Below, piece by piece: positions 53,748 through 63,739 of a stretch of 64,000 nt of DNA. Origin of the DNA: Ulvibacter sp. MAR_2010_11 (GTDB lineage: Bacteria > Bacteroidota > Bacteroidia > Flavobacteriales > Flavobacteriaceae); contig NZ_PHTY01000001.1 in the NCBI RefSeq assembly GCF_002813135.1, forward strand, positions 119,501 to 183,500, given 5' to 3'. The first letter of the stretch is position 1, and each line of letters starts with the position of its first letter. Both the position numbers and the translations under genes were made by a program. The notes below the pieces were generated by a model, which had not been told where the DNA came from, made no database searches, and saw nothing but the letters and a program-made list of their open reading frames with translations.

Positions 53748-54311
53748 ATGAAAACTAAAAAGGAACTGTCTTCCCCACAAATTGATGACCTTCTTGGAAT
53801 TTTAAAATCCCGATTTGAAGCAAACATGCATCGCCACAAGAATATGGAATGGTCTAAAGTGCAATCCAAACTGGAAGCCAATCCAGAAAAACTATGGTCT
53901 CTTTATCAAATGGAAAGCACCGGAGGCGAGCCGGATGTGATGGGGATCGACAATAAAACAGGTGAATACATTTTTTATGATTGTGTAAGTGAAAGTCCGA
54001 ATGGACGCAGAAGTCTTTGTTACGACCGGGAGGCTTTAGAGTCCAGGAAGGCACACAAGCCCAAAAACAGCGCAATGGATATGGCTACTGCTATGGGTGT
54101 TGAAATTTTAACCGAAGAACAATACAGAGCATTGCAACAATTCGGCAATTTCGATACAAAAACATCGAGTTGGTTGAAAACACCTACCAATATCCGAAAA
54201 TTGGGTGGGGCTATTTTTGGGGATTTCCGTTTTGACACTATCTTTATCTACCACAACGGAGCAGAATCATACTATGCGGCCAGAGGTTTTCGCGGAATGC
54301 TAAAAGTCTAA
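53748..54311 (+). CDS. DUF4256 protein
   Basis: 187 residues. The family is recognised from LGILKSRFEANMHRHKNMEW, WSLYQMESTGGEPDVMGIDN, then EYIFYDCVSESPNGRRSLCY and LGGAIFGDFRFDTIFIYHNG. Cytosolic, unknown function. It is the second gene of a run that starts with the DUF305 gene; the spacing of 5 and 24 bases suggests an operon. Confidence 0.92.
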   Translation: MKTKKELSSPQIDDLLGILKSRFEANMHRHKNMEWSKVQSKLEANPEKLWSLYQMESTGGEPDVMGIDNKTGEYIFYDCVSESPNGRRSLCYDREALESRKAHKPKNSAMDMATAMGVEILTEEQYRALQQFGNFDTKTSSWLKTPTNIRKLGGAIFGDFRFDTIFIYHNGAESYYAARGFRGMLKV

Positions 54312-54335
54312 TAGGTGGAATTTTATAAATAGCCT

Positions 54336-54728
54336 ATGAATAAGGATACTCAGCAATACAATCAGGCGTTTTTGAGTGATGAAAAAGCCATCTGTGATAT
54401 TTTGGCGGAGGAAATCCACACTCATCTTCCCGAAGCCGAAAACAAAATATGGCATCGCCATCCTGTGTGGTTTTTGGATGCTAATCCAATTGTTGGTTAT
54501 AGTAAAATAAAAGCCGGAATACGTTTGATGTTCTGGAGCGGTGCAAGTTTTGAGGAAGAAACTCTAAAGCCCGGAACGGGAAAATTTAAGGATGCTTCCA
54601 TTGTCTATACTTCGGCCGATCAAATACATCTTGCTGACCTGAAACGTTGGATTAACAAGTCGGTTAAAATCCAATGGGACTATAAAAATATTGTGAAGCG
54701 TAAAGGGAGGCTTGAAAGATTGAAATAA
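54336..54728 (+). CDS. DUF1801 protein
   Basis: 130 residues of the YdhG/DUF1801 type: HRHPVWFLDANPIVGYSKIK, then GIRLMFWSGASFEEETLKPG and KDASIVYTSADQIHLADLKR. It is distinct from the 41734 protein and closer to the subgroup with a C-terminal basic helix. Member of the 53287-56309 run, function unknown. Confidence 0.88.
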   Translation: MNKDTQQYNQAFLSDEKAICDILAEEIHTHLPEAENKIWHRHPVWFLDANPIVGYSKIKAGIRLMFWSGASFEEETLKPGTGKFKDASIVYTSADQIHLADLKRWINKSVKIQWDYKNIVKRKGRLERLK

Positions 54729-54743
54729 CCTAAAACCGAAATA

Positions 54744-55124
54744 ATGTATACTATTTTGAACAAACGAATTTTTATAGTATCCCTTTTGGTTTGTTGTTAT
54801 GCCTGTAAAAACGACGCCAAAGAAAACAACAATTTGCTTGAGGAGGGGATGGTTTTTGACCATACTAAATGGCAGGCAAAAGAGGGTGATAATTATATTT
54901 ACAGAGACAAAATGCTCAATGATGTTGTTTACAACGATACCGTGAGATCTTTGAACAAAGAGGAGATATTGGTGTTACTTGGAGAGCCGGATCGCATCAA
55001 TGAAAATGTACTATACTATACCATCGACAAGAAACAACTGGGGTTTTGGACATTGCACACCAGAACTATGGTAATTCAATTTTCAGACTCGAATACCGTA
55101 GATTGGATTAAAATTCATGAGTAA
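54744..55124 (+). CDS. Small lipoprotein, SmpA/BamE-like fold
   Basis: 126 residues, lipobox YACKND. The latter half (LNKEEILVLLGEPDRINENV, then WTLHTRTMVIQFSDSNTVDW) shows the helix-GEPD-strand pattern of the SmpA/OmlA/BamE-like fold. Function is unknown. The last bases overlap the first possible ATG of the next frame at 55117, but the preferred start there is 55138. Confidence 0.7.
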   Translation: MYTILNKRIFIVSLLVCCYACKNDAKENNNLLEEGMVFDHTKWQAKEGDNYIYRDKMLNDVVYNDTVRSLNKEEILVLLGEPDRINENVLYYTIDKKQLGFWTLHTRTMVIQFSDSNTVDWIKIHE

Positions 55125-55137
55125 TAAATTTAAAAAA

Positions 55138-55890
55138 ATGAAATGTTTAATTTATAAGAGAACTTTATTGGTGTGGGTGTCTGTAGTGCTTCTAAGCAGC
55201 TGCAATTCCAACACCTCAAAATCTGATATCGCAACAGACCCAACCATCGCAAAAGACACCCTAACCCCTCATAAAAAGTCTCTTAAAACAAATTTACCCA
55301 CAATTGGTCTTTTACTATACGAGGGCGTGCTGACAACAGAAGTTACCGCTACAGCCGATGTTTTTACAAAGCCGACCGAAGATGGGGTACAACTTTTTAA
55401 TGTAATAACCATCGCTGAAACTAAAAACCCAATAGTTTCTGAAGAAGGGCTCACCTTCCTTGCCGATTATACCTTCGAAGATTGTCCGAAATTAGATGTC
55501 CTCTTCGTCCCCAGCGCTTACGATATGTACGCCCAGGTTCACAACGACAAAATTGTAGCATTTATCAGGGAAAAGGACAAAGAGACATCCTATACGGTTA
55601 GCAATTGTGCAGGGGCTCAATTAATTGGAGCTTCGGGAATTGCAGACGGCAAGAAAATCGTGACCTGGATTGGCGGTGGAGTGGACCTTCAGAAAGAGTA
55701 TCCAAATCTGCTCGTACAAAACGATTCGCTGGTAACCTATGTTGAAGATGGTAAATACAGCTCTTCCAACGGAAATCTGGCGAGTTATATTTCGGCATTG
55801 AAATTAGTTGAAAAAATGACGAGTCCCGAACATAGAAAATATGTGGAATCGTATTTATATCTCGACCGACTTCAAAACTGGAGAGAATAA
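55138..55890 (+). CDS. DJ-1/PfpI-family lipoprotein
   Basis: 250 residues from the preferred ATG, lipobox LSSCNSN. The domain shows TIGLLLYEGVLTTEVTATAD, LDVLFVPSAYDMYAQVHNDK and the nucleophile elbow TVSNCAGAQLIGASG, with the Cys that is typical of GATase1-like/AraC-type DJ-1 proteins. The surroundings of the elbow differ from the 1562 protein, so this is another branch. Periplasmic, unknown substrate. Confidence 0.85.
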   Translation: MKCLIYKRTLLVWVSVVLLSSCNSNTSKSDIATDPTIAKDTLTPHKKSLKTNLPTIGLLLYEGVLTTEVTATADVFTKPTEDGVQLFNVITIAETKNPIVSEEGLTFLADYTFEDCPKLDVLFVPSAYDMYAQVHNDKIVAFIREKDKETSYTVSNCAGAQLIGASGIADGKKIVTWIGGGVDLQKEYPNLLVQNDSLVTYVEDGKYSSSNGNLASYISALKLVEKMTSPEHRKYVESYLYLDRLQNWRE

Positions 55891-55937
55891 AATTATTGTG
55901 AATTCTATATTTTTGAATGAACTTAAAATAAAGAAAT

Positions 55938-56309
55938 ATGAAATTAGGAGCCTTTTCTATTAGTTTGTCAGTCAAAGATCTCATGGCATCGCGAACATTT
56001 TACGAACATCTGGGATTTATCGTTTTTGCAGGAGATGTAAAAATGAATTACCTCATTATGAAAAATGGAAATGCCTTAATTGGATTGTTTCAGGGTATGT
56101 TCGACAAGAATATTCTAACCTTCAATCCTGGGTGGGACGAAAATGCAAAAACTCTTGAAAATTTTGACGATGTACGGAAAATTCAGGATCATTTAAAAAG
56201 TAAAAAACTGAGGTTAGAACAGGAAGCCGACGAAAACACAACCGGGCCGGCCAGTGTTGTATTGATCGATCCGGATGGCAATCAAATTTTGATTGACCAG
56301 CACATTTAA
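55938..56309 (+). CDS. VOC/glyoxalase-superfamily protein
   Basis: 123 residues. GAFSISLSVKDLMASRTFYE, then FIVFAGDVKMNYLIMKNGNA and the end VVLIDPDGNQILIDQH with the usual DPDGN turn. The first metal histidine position holds Ser instead of His, so metal binding may be lost, as in some binding-type members. It is the last gene of the run and convergent with the thioredoxin gene. Confidence 0.85.
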   Translation: MKLGAFSISLSVKDLMASRTFYEHLGFIVFAGDVKMNYLIMKNGNALIGLFQGMFDKNILTFNPGWDENAKTLENFDDVRKIQDHLKSKKLRLEQEADENTTGPASVVLIDPDGNQILIDQHI

Positions 56310-56367
56310 CCAGTTTTTTAATAAAGGAACCGGTGAATTTTATGTATGGAGAAGAAATCGCAATGGG

Positions 56368-56928
56368 TTATTCTGATAGTAATTCGTCAATTAACCTTTT
56401 TACCTTTTCTGAATTCCAGTCGGCTGCACCCTCCTTTTCAATGACAATGGCTCCACTTTTCGAAATAAGATAGGTGGTGGGCAAAGCGGTTGTTTGAAGC
56501 GGTTGCGGTGCCTGTTGGGGCTCAAAATACACCGGAAAGTTGTATTCCTTTTTCTGTAGAAATTTTTGTACAACTTCAGGTTTCTCGGAGGTGACAAAAT
56601 AAAAATCTACCGTATTGCCATAGGTATCAAACAATTTCTGAAAGGATGGCATTTCAGCAATACAGGGCGGACACCAGGTAGCCCAAAAATTAATGACACT
56701 CACTTTCCCTTCAGATTGCGCAAAATTTACTGTATCTCCAGCTTCATTTATAAGATTCCAGTTGTAATTCTTTACTATTTTTCTGTCTTCTTGGGCAACT
56801 TCAGAAGGGCTAAAAGAAATAATTCGTTGTAACGCCACTCTAATTGGGACGCCGGTTTGAGGTATCAAAAACAAGGCAATAACCAATAACAGCCCTATAT
56901 TTCCCCAATTCTTTCGTAAAAAGTGCAT
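56368..56928 (-). CDS. TlpA-family membrane-anchored thioredoxin
   Basis: 186 residues with an N-terminal membrane anchor (about 10-30). The thioredoxin fold has the active-site motif FWATWCPPCIAEMP, and the cis-proline region is PTTYLISKSGAIVIEKEGAA. TlpA/ResA-like proteins reduce disulfides outside the cytoplasm, often for cytochrome c maturation. No such genes are adjacent. It is convergent with the VOC gene. Confidence 0.93.
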   Translation of the reverse strand: MHFLRKNWGNIGLLLVIALFLIPQTGVPIRVALQRIISFSPSEVAQEDRKIVKNYNWNLINEAGDTVNFAQSEGKVSVINFWATWCPPCIAEMPSFQKLFDTYGNTVDFYFVTSEKPEVVQKFLQKKEYNFPVYFEPQQAPQPLQTTALPTTYLISKSGAIVIEKEGAADWNSEKVKRLIDELLSE

Positions 56929-57136
56929 TTTTATTTAAATTTTTTTTCTGACTGAATATAATGTAAATAAACAACGTAACACAACACTAACAAAAGAAAC
57001 CATCAATTATTTTTTTAACATTTTTCATATGTAACTATTGTGTTTTTAGGCTTTTTATCGGTTTTATTAGCATTTTATAGATTTTTTTATTACATTTAAG
57101 TTCTCCCCGAATTTAGTAACCCTAACTCAGTGCGTT
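56929..57136. other. Divergent intergenic region
   Basis: AT-rich space between divergent genes. TACATTTA at 57092-57099 could be a -7 element for the + strand gene. There is no ORF or terminator. Confidence 0.35.
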
Positions 57137-57805
57137 ATGAATTTGAAAATTATTTACCTGCTAATGTTCTTTTCAACAGCTACTTTTTCTCAAGTAGGAA
57201 TAGGAACAACTTTCCCAAGTGCAAGTCTTGATATTAACGGAAATCTAAAAATTAGACTCATCCCGGAGGAAGCGCTAGTTAACGATGTAAAGGATTCTGT
57301 CCTTGTAGTGAATGGTAACTATGTAAAGAGTATCCCTACTAAAAGCCTTGTGACAGCAGCCTTACCAACAACCATTAAAGGCACTTTCTCTACCACTGGC
57401 GCCGTAAACTTATCCCTGCTTAGTGGGGTGCAAACCATCCCTTTTAACGATCTGCATTTCGATGTGAATAACGAATTCAATACAACCACCTATATGTTTA
57501 CCGCCAAACAAGATGGCATTTATGCGGTGAACGTACATATTGAAGCCGGCAGCAGTATAGGTATTGCTACGAATTTTGGAGTGAGAATTTTAAAAAATGG
57601 GACTGTAGAAAGCCGAAACAGCTTTGCAAATGTTGGCGTATTGGGTGTTAATGTTACACCTCCGGTACGAAGTTCACAAACTCTATTGCAATTGTCAACC
57701 AACGATACCATAAGTTTTCAAATAGAAGGCGATATTGCACTGGGCTCTGTAAATCTTTTGGGAGCCGATCAAGATAGTTACTTTACAATTCATCAGGTTC
57801 GGTAA
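57137..57805 (+). CDS. Secreted protein with C1q-like jelly-roll domain
   Basis: 222 residues with a signal peptide ending FSQ. VGIGTTFPSASLDINGNLKI is the short head repeat common in Bacteroidetes surface proteins. The C-terminal half (TYMFTAKQDGIYAVNVHIEA then TLLQLSTNDTISFQIEGD) resembles the C1q/TNF jelly-roll. Probably a surface or adhesion-type protein with no enzymatic motif. It ends at a strong terminator. Confidence 0.75.
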   Translation: MNLKIIYLLMFFSTATFSQVGIGTTFPSASLDINGNLKIRLIPEEALVNDVKDSVLVVNGNYVKSIPTKSLVTAALPTTIKGTFSTTGAVNLSLLSGVQTIPFNDLHFDVNNEFNTTTYMFTAKQDGIYAVNVHIEAGSSIGIATNFGVRILKNGTVESRNSFANVGVLGVNVTPPVRSSQTLLQLSTNDTISFQIEGDIALGSVNLLGADQDSYFTIHQVR

Positions 57806-57830
57806 CATATTTCTGCTGAAATATTAAAAG

Positions 57831-57859
57831 AACCACCTTCCTTACAAGGTGGTTTTTTA
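57831..57859 (+). terminator. Rho-independent terminator
   Basis: AACCACCTT-CCTTAC-AAGGTGGTT followed by TTTT: a perfect nine-pair stem after the C1q-like gene. Confidence 0.85.
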
Positions 57860-57894
57860 GTTTGTTATTTCAACAAATACCCTATTTATTTTTC

Positions 57895-57902
57895 TAAATT
57901 TG
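57895..57902 (+). promoter_or_regulatory. -7 promoter element TAAATTTG
   Basis: An exact TAnnTTTG match, 23 bases before the GH109-like gene. It probably drives the three-gene sugar operon. No clear -33 TTG was found at normal spacing. Confidence 0.45.
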
Positions 57903-57925
57903 TTTGAAACCAATTTATCCCAACC

Positions 57926-59287
57926 ATGAGCTCAAGAAGAGATTTTGTAAAAAAAACAGCCATTCTAGGTACCGGAATAGTACTTGCCCCTCACCTTTCT
58001 TTTGGCGCAGCAAGTAATTCGACTAAGGAAATATTGAATGTTGGTCTTATTGGCGTGGGTTTAAGAGGCACCAATCATTTAAACAATGTACTGCTTCGGG
58101 ACGACGTACATGTGGTGGCGATATGCGATATCGACGAGAGACGAAACGCCATCGCTCTTGAAATGATTTCAAAAGCCGGGCAAAAAAAGCCGAAGGTGTT
58201 TAGCGATAGTGAACTTGCTTATAAAAATTTATTAGCCCTTCCCGAAATAGACGCCGTTATCATTTCAACTCCATGGTTGTGGCATGCCCGAATGGCAAAA
58301 GACGCAATGATTGCGGGAAAATACACAGGTCTCGAAGTATCTGCCGCCAATACCATGGAAGAGTGCTGGGACTTGGTTAATTTGCACGAACAGACCGGGT
58401 CTCACCTGATGATTCTTGAAAATGTATGCTATCGACGAGACATCATGGCGGTGCTTAACATGGTGCGCCAAAATGTTTTTGGTGAGTTATTACACTTCAG
58501 ATGTGGTTATCAGCATGATTTACGATTTGTAAAATTCAACGACGGTAAGACTGCCTACGGAAAAGGTGTGGAATTTGGTGAAAAAGGAATTTCCGAATCG
58601 GCGTGGAGGACGCAACATTCTTTACTTCGCAATGCCGATGTGTATCCAACGCATGGGGTAGGTCCAATCGCTACCATGTGCAATATAAACCGTGGAAACC
58701 GTTTTGTTTCTATGACTTCCATGGCTTCAAAAGGGGTAGGATTGCACAACTATATTGTAAAAAACGGAGGCGAAAATCACCCCAACGCCAAACTAAAATT
58801 TAAACAAGGTGACATTATTACTTCTATGATTGAAACAGCCAACGGCGAAACCATTATTGTAACCCACGATTGTAACTCACCTCGCCCCTATTCGTTGGGC
58901 TTCAGAGTGCAGGGCAATGAAGGTATCTGGGAAGTGGATGGAAACCGAATTTATATTGAAGACAAGGCTGCAAAACCCCATAATTGGGACGAAGCAACGG
59001 CTTGGTTGGAACGCTACGACCATCCGTTATGGCAAAAATATGGTGAAAAGGCTATGGGAGCGGGTCATGGAGGGATGGACTTCTTTGTAATTCACGCCTT
59101 TGTGGAATCGGCCAAACGCAATATTGCACCTCCTTTAGATGTGTACGATGCAGCGGCCTGGAGTGCTATTACCCCTCTTTCTGAAACTTCTATTGCAAAC
59201 AACGGAGAACCACAGGATTTCCCCGATTTTACTCGTGGTAACTGGGTAAAAAGACAGCCCTACAACTGGATAAAAGACACCTACTAG
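57926..59287 (+). CDS. Gfo/Idh/MocA-family protein, GH109-like
   Basis: 453 residues with an RR-type export signal (SSRRDFVKKTAILGTG). The NAD-binding domain has NVGLIGVGLRGTNHL. This layout matches glycoside hydrolase family 109 alpha-N-acetylgalactosaminidases, which use tightly bound NAD. GYQHDLRFVKFN and ADVYPTHGVGPIATMCNINR fit the second domain. It probably cleaves a GalNAc- or related sugar linkage outside the cytoplasm. The next gene starts 3 bases after its stop, giving a clear operon. Confidence 0.88.
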   Translation: MSSRRDFVKKTAILGTGIVLAPHLSFGAASNSTKEILNVGLIGVGLRGTNHLNNVLLRDDVHVVAICDIDERRNAIALEMISKAGQKKPKVFSDSELAYKNLLALPEIDAVIISTPWLWHARMAKDAMIAGKYTGLEVSAANTMEECWDLVNLHEQTGSHLMILENVCYRRDIMAVLNMVRQNVFGELLHFRCGYQHDLRFVKFNDGKTAYGKGVEFGEKGISESAWRTQHSLLRNADVYPTHGVGPIATMCNINRGNRFVSMTSMASKGVGLHNYIVKNGGENHPNAKLKFKQGDIITSMIETANGETIIVTHDCNSPRPYSLGFRVQGNEGIWEVDGNRIYIEDKAAKPHNWDEATAWLERYDHPLWQKYGEKAMGAGHGGMDFFVIHAFVESAKRNIAPPLDVYDAAAWSAITPLSETSIANNGEPQDFPDFTRGNWVKRQPYNWIKDTY

Positions 59288-59290
59288 GTT

Positions 59291-60382
59291 GTGATTGCTT
59301 CGGAAAAAGAATTCATACATATTCAAACGCCCGGCAGGATTTGTCTGTTTGGGGATCATCAGGATTATTTGGGGCTTCCTGTAATTGCATGTGCCATTAA
59401 CAGACATATTCATCTAAAAGCCGAAGTCAATTCAGAAAAAAAATTCAGAATCCTCCTTCCCGACATTCAAGAAGAGCGAATTATTCCAATTACCGAAACA
59501 TTGGAAGCATTACATGCCAGAGATTATTTTGCCTCCGCCTTGCGGGTAGTTAAACGAGTTGGTTGTATTCCCGGTCGAGGATACAACATTTCTATTTCGG
59601 GGAATATCCCAATAAATTCGGGTGTTTCCAGTTCTTCTGCCTTAGTTGTGGCATGGATTCATTTTTTACTGAAAGCCTTTGGTGCAAATCAATCCATAAC
59701 AGATCAATTCATTGCGAAATTAGCGCATGAGGCTGAAGTTCTCGAACATGGAGAACCCGGTGGAAAAATGGATCAGTACACCATAAGCATTGGAGATATT
59801 GTCTATATTGAAACAGGTGATGACTTCAATCTTCAGAAAATAGGAACCGAATTGGAAGGAATGATTTTAGCCGACTCGGGCGTGCAAAAGAGGACCTTGG
59901 GTGTGCTTTCCGAAGCAAAAGAAAAGGCGCTAAAAGCCATTGAATATGTGCAAAATCACATTGAGACCTTCGAGCTTTCAAAGGTGCGACTTGCTGAAGT
60001 CCCTGCATACGCAATTTTCATCCCCGAAGAATTACAAACTTATTTTTATGCAGCGGTGCGAAATCACATGCTCACGCAAAAAGCCTTATTAGAATTTGAA
60101 AAAGCAAATCTGAATTTGAAGAAATTAGGTGAGTTAATGACCCAACATCATACAGTTTTAAAAGATAAATTACATACTACGGTCCCAAAAATTGACGCAA
60201 TGATTGAAGCGGCTTTGCAGGCGGGAGCCTACGGTGCCAAAATAGTAGGCTCCGGAGGCGGCGGAAGCATTGTAGTACTTGCACCAAAAGAGAAGGAATT
60301 ACACATTTGCAATGCATTATTGAAGGCAGGTGCGAAAGCGGCCTATCCGGTTTCGGTTGCCAAGGGCTCACTTGAACTATAA
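59291..60382 (+). CDS. Galactokinase-like GHMP kinase
   Basis: 363 residues, GTG start. GRICLFGDHQDYLGLPVIAC replaces the common GEHTDYN-type galactokinase signature. The GHMP ATP motif is PINSGVSSSSALVVAWIHFL, and the third motif AKIVGSGGGGSIVVLAPKEK is intact. It probably phosphorylates a hexose or N-acetylhexosamine at C1. The context with a GH109-like enzyme and a nucleotidyltransferase suggests salvage to a nucleotide sugar. Confidence 0.88.
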   Translation: MIASEKEFIHIQTPGRICLFGDHQDYLGLPVIACAINRHIHLKAEVNSEKKFRILLPDIQEERIIPITETLEALHARDYFASALRVVKRVGCIPGRGYNISISGNIPINSGVSSSSALVVAWIHFLLKAFGANQSITDQFIAKLAHEAEVLEHGEPGGKMDQYTISIGDIVYIETGDDFNLQKIGTELEGMILADSGVQKRTLGVLSEAKEKALKAIEYVQNHIETFELSKVRLAEVPAYAIFIPEELQTYFYAAVRNHMLTQKALLEFEKANLNLKKLGELMTQHHTVLKDKLHTTVPKIDAMIEAALQAGAYGAKIVGSGGGGSIVVLAPKEKELHICNALLKAGAKAAYPVSVAKGSLEL

Positions 60383-60383
60383 T

Positions 60384-61223
60384 ATGGAACATACACTCGT
60401 CATACTTGCAGCAGGAGCCTCTTCCAGAATGAAAAAGTCGGTCGATGCCCCTCTCGCTACAAATGAATCAAATTCAGGAAGCAAGGCGCTTATTCAGTTT
60501 GGGAAAGACAACAGACCCTTTTTAGATTACTTACTTCTAAATGCCCAAAAAGCCGGGTATCGCGACATTATTTTAGTAATTGGCAAGAATTCTCAAGGCT
60601 TTATCACTTATTACGAAAACAATGCTTCGTTTAGAGAATTGAACATTTCATTCGCAACACAAGCCATCCCTACAAATCGAGTAAAACCCTTGGGCACTGC
60701 CGATGCTGTCCTTCAGGCAATGGAACAGTTCTTAGAATTACAAAAGGAAATATTTTCGGTGTGTAATGCAGATAATTTATATTCGGTATCGGCCTTGAGT
60801 GACCTTCAAAAATCAACTGCTTCAAATGCTTTTATAAGTTACGATCGCGGCGGACTTGATTTTTCGGCAGAGCGAGTAACATCGTTTGCATTGGTAAGTT
60901 TGGATTCTGAAAATTATTTATTGGATATCATTGAAAAACCAGGAGCTGATGAAGTTTCCAACTTTAAAGATCGCACCGGAAAACTGAGAGTGAGCATGAA
61001 TTTATGGAAGCTGAACGGTTCACAAATGTATTGGTATCTAAAAGATTGTCCGTTACATCCTCAACGGGACGAAAAGGAGCTGCCAACCGCTATTCTGAAT
61101 ATGGTAAAAGAGAATCCGAGATCGGTTTTGGGTATTCCCAGAAAGGAACACGTACCCGATTTAACTTCGAAAGAGGATATTGCCATTCTGAAAAAATACA
61201 TTGAAGCTCATTTTCCGGAATAA
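60384..61223 (+). CDS. Nucleotidyltransferase (sugar-phosphate type)
   Basis: 279 residues from the chosen ATG. HTLVILAAGASSRMKKS is the nucleotide-binding signature of the NTP-transferase fold. KPLGTADAVLQAM and FSVCNADNLYSVSAL hold the substrate and Mg site, and MNLWKLNGSQMYWYL is later. It probably converts the kinase product to an NDP-sugar. The start is 1 base after the kinase stop; a longer frame from 60330 overlaps it and is rejected. It closes the operon. Confidence 0.88.
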   Translation: MEHTLVILAAGASSRMKKSVDAPLATNESNSGSKALIQFGKDNRPFLDYLLLNAQKAGYRDIILVIGKNSQGFITYYENNASFRELNISFATQAIPTNRVKPLGTADAVLQAMEQFLELQKEIFSVCNADNLYSVSALSDLQKSTASNAFISYDRGGLDFSAERVTSFALVSLDSENYLLDIIEKPGADEVSNFKDRTGKLRVSMNLWKLNGSQMYWYLKDCPLHPQRDEKELPTAILNMVKENPRSVLGIPRKEHVPDLTSKEDIAILKKYIEAHFPE

Positions 61224-61250
61224 AAAAACTCCTGCAGAACAGGAGTTTAT
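61221..61250. terminator. Bidirectional terminator
   Basis: AAACTCCTG-CAGAA-CAGGAGTTT. On the - strand it is followed by a run of T, making a strong terminator for aconitase; on the + strand it ends the sugar operon. The two transcripts converge here. Confidence 0.85.
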
Positions 61251-61272
61251 CTTTTATAAAATAGTGTGCTAC

Positions 61273-63540
61273 TTATGAAGCATTTTGAATCTTGATAAGA
61301 TTCAAAGCAGAACCTTCTCGATACCATAGAATTTGTGCCTCATTATAGGTATGGTTTGCCATGATGGTGTCTTTAGTACCGTCCTTATGCACCACCTCGA
61401 TAGTTAAGGGCTTATTGGGCGCAAAAGAAGCTATATCGACAAAGTTAAAGGTATCATCCTCCTGAATCTTATCGTAATCGGCTTCGTTGGCAAATGTAAG
61501 GCCTAACATTCCCTGCTTCTTTAAATTAGTTTCATGGATACGTGCAAACGATTTCACCAACACGGCTGCTACACCTAAAAATCGGGGTTGCATGGCTGCG
61601 TGTTCACGGGAAGAACCTTCTCCGTAGTTATGATCTCCCACCACAATGGTTTTAATTCCCGCCTTCTTGTATTCGCGTTGTACATCGGGTACTCCGCCGT
61701 ACTCACCATCCAACTGATTTTTTACAAAATTCGTTTTCTTGTTAAAGGCATTCACCGCACCGATGAGTGTATTGTTGGCTATATTGTCCAAATGACCTCT
61801 GTATCGCAACCATGGACCCGCCATGGAGATATGATCGGTTGTACATTTTCCAAAGGCTTTAATTAGCAATTTGGCGCCCATAAGCTCGGAATCTTTAATA
61901 GGAACGAAGGGCTCGAGTAATTGAAGTCTTTCGGAAGTAGTGCTCACTTTCACGCTTATTCTACTACCATCTGCCACGGGCTCCAAATAACCGGCATCTT
62001 CTACTTCAAAACCTTTGGGTGGTAATTCGATACCTCTGGGGATGTCCAGTTTTACCATTTCACCATCTTCGTTTAATAAGCTATCGTTCATAGGATCGAA
62101 ATCTAATCTCCCGGAGATCGCAATTGCAGCCACCATTTCGGGGGAACCTACAAAGGCATGGGTATTTGGGTTTCCATCGGCTCTTTTTGAAAAGTTTCGG
62201 TTAAAGGAATGTACAATGGTATTTTTTTCATCTCCCTTACGATCGCTTCGGTCCCACTGACCAATACAAGGTCCGCAGGCATTTGTAAATACGGTGGCGC
62301 CTAAGTTTTCGAACACATCCAATAATCCGTCGCGTTCGGCTGTAAAGCGAATTTGTTCCGATCCCGGATTGATTCCGAAGTCACTTTTCGGCTTTAATTT
62401 TTTATCGATTGCCTGTTGTGCGATAGAAGCGGCACGCGTAAGATCCTCGTAAGAAGAGTTTGTACAAGAACCAATAAGTCCCCAGTCTACTTTTATAGGC
62501 CAGTCGTTTGCTTTTGCTTTTTCTCCCAATTGTCCAACCGGAGTTGCCAAATCGGGTGTAAAAGGTCCGTTAAGATGTGGGCGTAGTTCGGATAGGTTGA
62601 TTTCAATTACCTGATCGAAATAGGCTTCAGGATTTGCGTAAACCTCATCGTCACCTGTAAGATAAGGTCTTATTTTATTGGCTTCATCGGCAATTTCGGC
62701 TCTATCGGTCGCACGTAAGAAACGCTCCATGGCGTCGTCATATCCAAACGTTGAAGTGGTCGCACCAATTTCGGCACCCATATTACAAATTGTTCCTTTT
62801 CCTGTACAAGAAAGGTTCTTAGCTCCCGGTCCGAAGTATTCGACGATGGCTCCGGTTCCTCCTTTTACTGTAAGAATTCCGGCTACTTTTAAAATAACAT
62901 CCTTGGACGCCGTCCAGCCGCTGAGTTCTCCTGTTAATTTTACTCCAATCAATTTCGGAAATTTCAATTCCCATGGCATTCCCGCCATTACGTCCACAGC
63001 ATCAGCTCCCCCTACTCCTACGGCAACCATTCCCAAACCTCCTGCATTTACTGTATGCGAATCGGTTCCAATCATCATTCCGCCGGGGAAGGCGTAATTT
63101 TCTAATACCACTTGGTGAATAATCCCTGCTCCCGGCTTCCAGAAGCCAATTCCGTATTTATTGGAAACAGATTCCAGAAAATCAAATACCTCATTACTGG
63201 TTTCATTGGCGCGTTTCAAATCTAGCGCTGCGCCTTGTTTCGCCTGAATTAAGTGATCACAATGCACGGTGGTAGGCACGGCTACTTTGGTCTTTCCTGC
63301 CTGCATAAACTGCAACAGGGCCATTTGGGCTGTAGCATCCTGACATGCAATTCGGTCCGGCGCGAAATCGACATAATCCTTACCTCGGGTAAAAGCTTTG
63401 TTAGGCATTCCGTCCCATAAGTGATTGTATAGTATTTTTTCGGAAAGTGTGAGGGGTTTACCCACTACTTCACGCGCTTTATCTACTCGTTCTGCCATTT
63501 GAGAGTAGACCTTTTTTATCATGTCAATGTCGAAAGCCAT
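61273..63540 (-). CDS. acn: Aconitate hydratase
   Basis: 755 residues, mitochondrial-type aconitase (EC 4.2.1.3) of the TCA cycle, which interconverts citrate and isocitrate. The three Fe-S cysteines are in [11 protein letters not shown] and [32 protein letters not shown] and [20 protein letters not shown] are the other conserved loops. Length and N-terminus ([20 protein letters not shown]) are typical of Bacteroidetes. No citrate synthase or isocitrate dehydrogenase is adjacent. Confidence 0.97.
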   Translation of the reverse strand: MAFDIDMIKKVYSQMAERVDKAREVVGKPLTLSEKILYNHLWDGMPNKAFTRGKDYVDFAPDRIACQDATAQMALLQFMQAGKTKVAVPTTVHCDHLIQAKQGAALDLKRANETSNEVFDFLESVSNKYGIGFWKPGAGIIHQVVLENYAFPGGMMIGTDSHTVNAGGLGMVAVGVGGADAVDVMAGMPWELKFPKLIGVKLTGELSGWTASKDVILKVAGILTVKGGTGAIVEYFGPGAKNLSCTGKGTICNMGAEIGATTSTFGYDDAMERFLRATDRAEIADEANKIRPYLTGDDEVYANPEAYFDQVIEINLSELRPHLNGPFTPDLATPVGQLGEKAKANDWPIKVDWGLIGSCTNSSYEDLTRAASIAQQAIDKKLKPKSDFGINPGSEQIRFTAERDGLLDVFENLGATVFTNACGPCIGQWDRSDRKGDEKNTIVHSFNRNFSKRADGNPNTHAFVGSPEMVAAIAISGRLDFDPMNDSLLNEDGEMVKLDIPRGIELPPKGFEVEDAGYLEPVADGSRISVKVSTTSERLQLLEPFVPIKDSELMGAKLLIKAFGKCTTDHISMAGPWLRYRGHLDNIANNTLIGAVNAFNKKTNFVKNQLDGEYGGVPDVQREYKKAGIKTIVVGDHNYGEGSSREHAAMQPRFLGVAAVLVKSFARIHETNLKKQGMLGLTFANEADYDKIQEDDTFNFVDIASFAPNKPLTIEVVHKDGTKDTIMANHTYNEAQILWYREGSALNLIKIQNAS

Positions 63541-63596
63541 AGTGTTATTTTTTTGTTTAAGAATAGTACACCTAAGTCCTGCTTCGGTGCGGAACG

Positions 63597-63604
63597 CAAA
63601 ATTA
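63597..63604 (-). promoter_or_regulatory. -7 promoter element for aconitase
   Basis: Read on the - strand this is TAATTTTG, an exact TAnnTTTG match, 57 bases before the aconitase start. No confident -33 TTG at usual spacing. Confidence 0.45.
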
Positions 63605-63739
63605 CAAAATTTTACAGCAATTTAAAAATGTTTAACAAAATACCTGTTTCATTGCTTATAATCTGTTAAATATCAATATTTATTGAATTAAATTATCAAT
63701 TATTCAATTATCTATAGTAGATATTATTAAATTCTAAAT

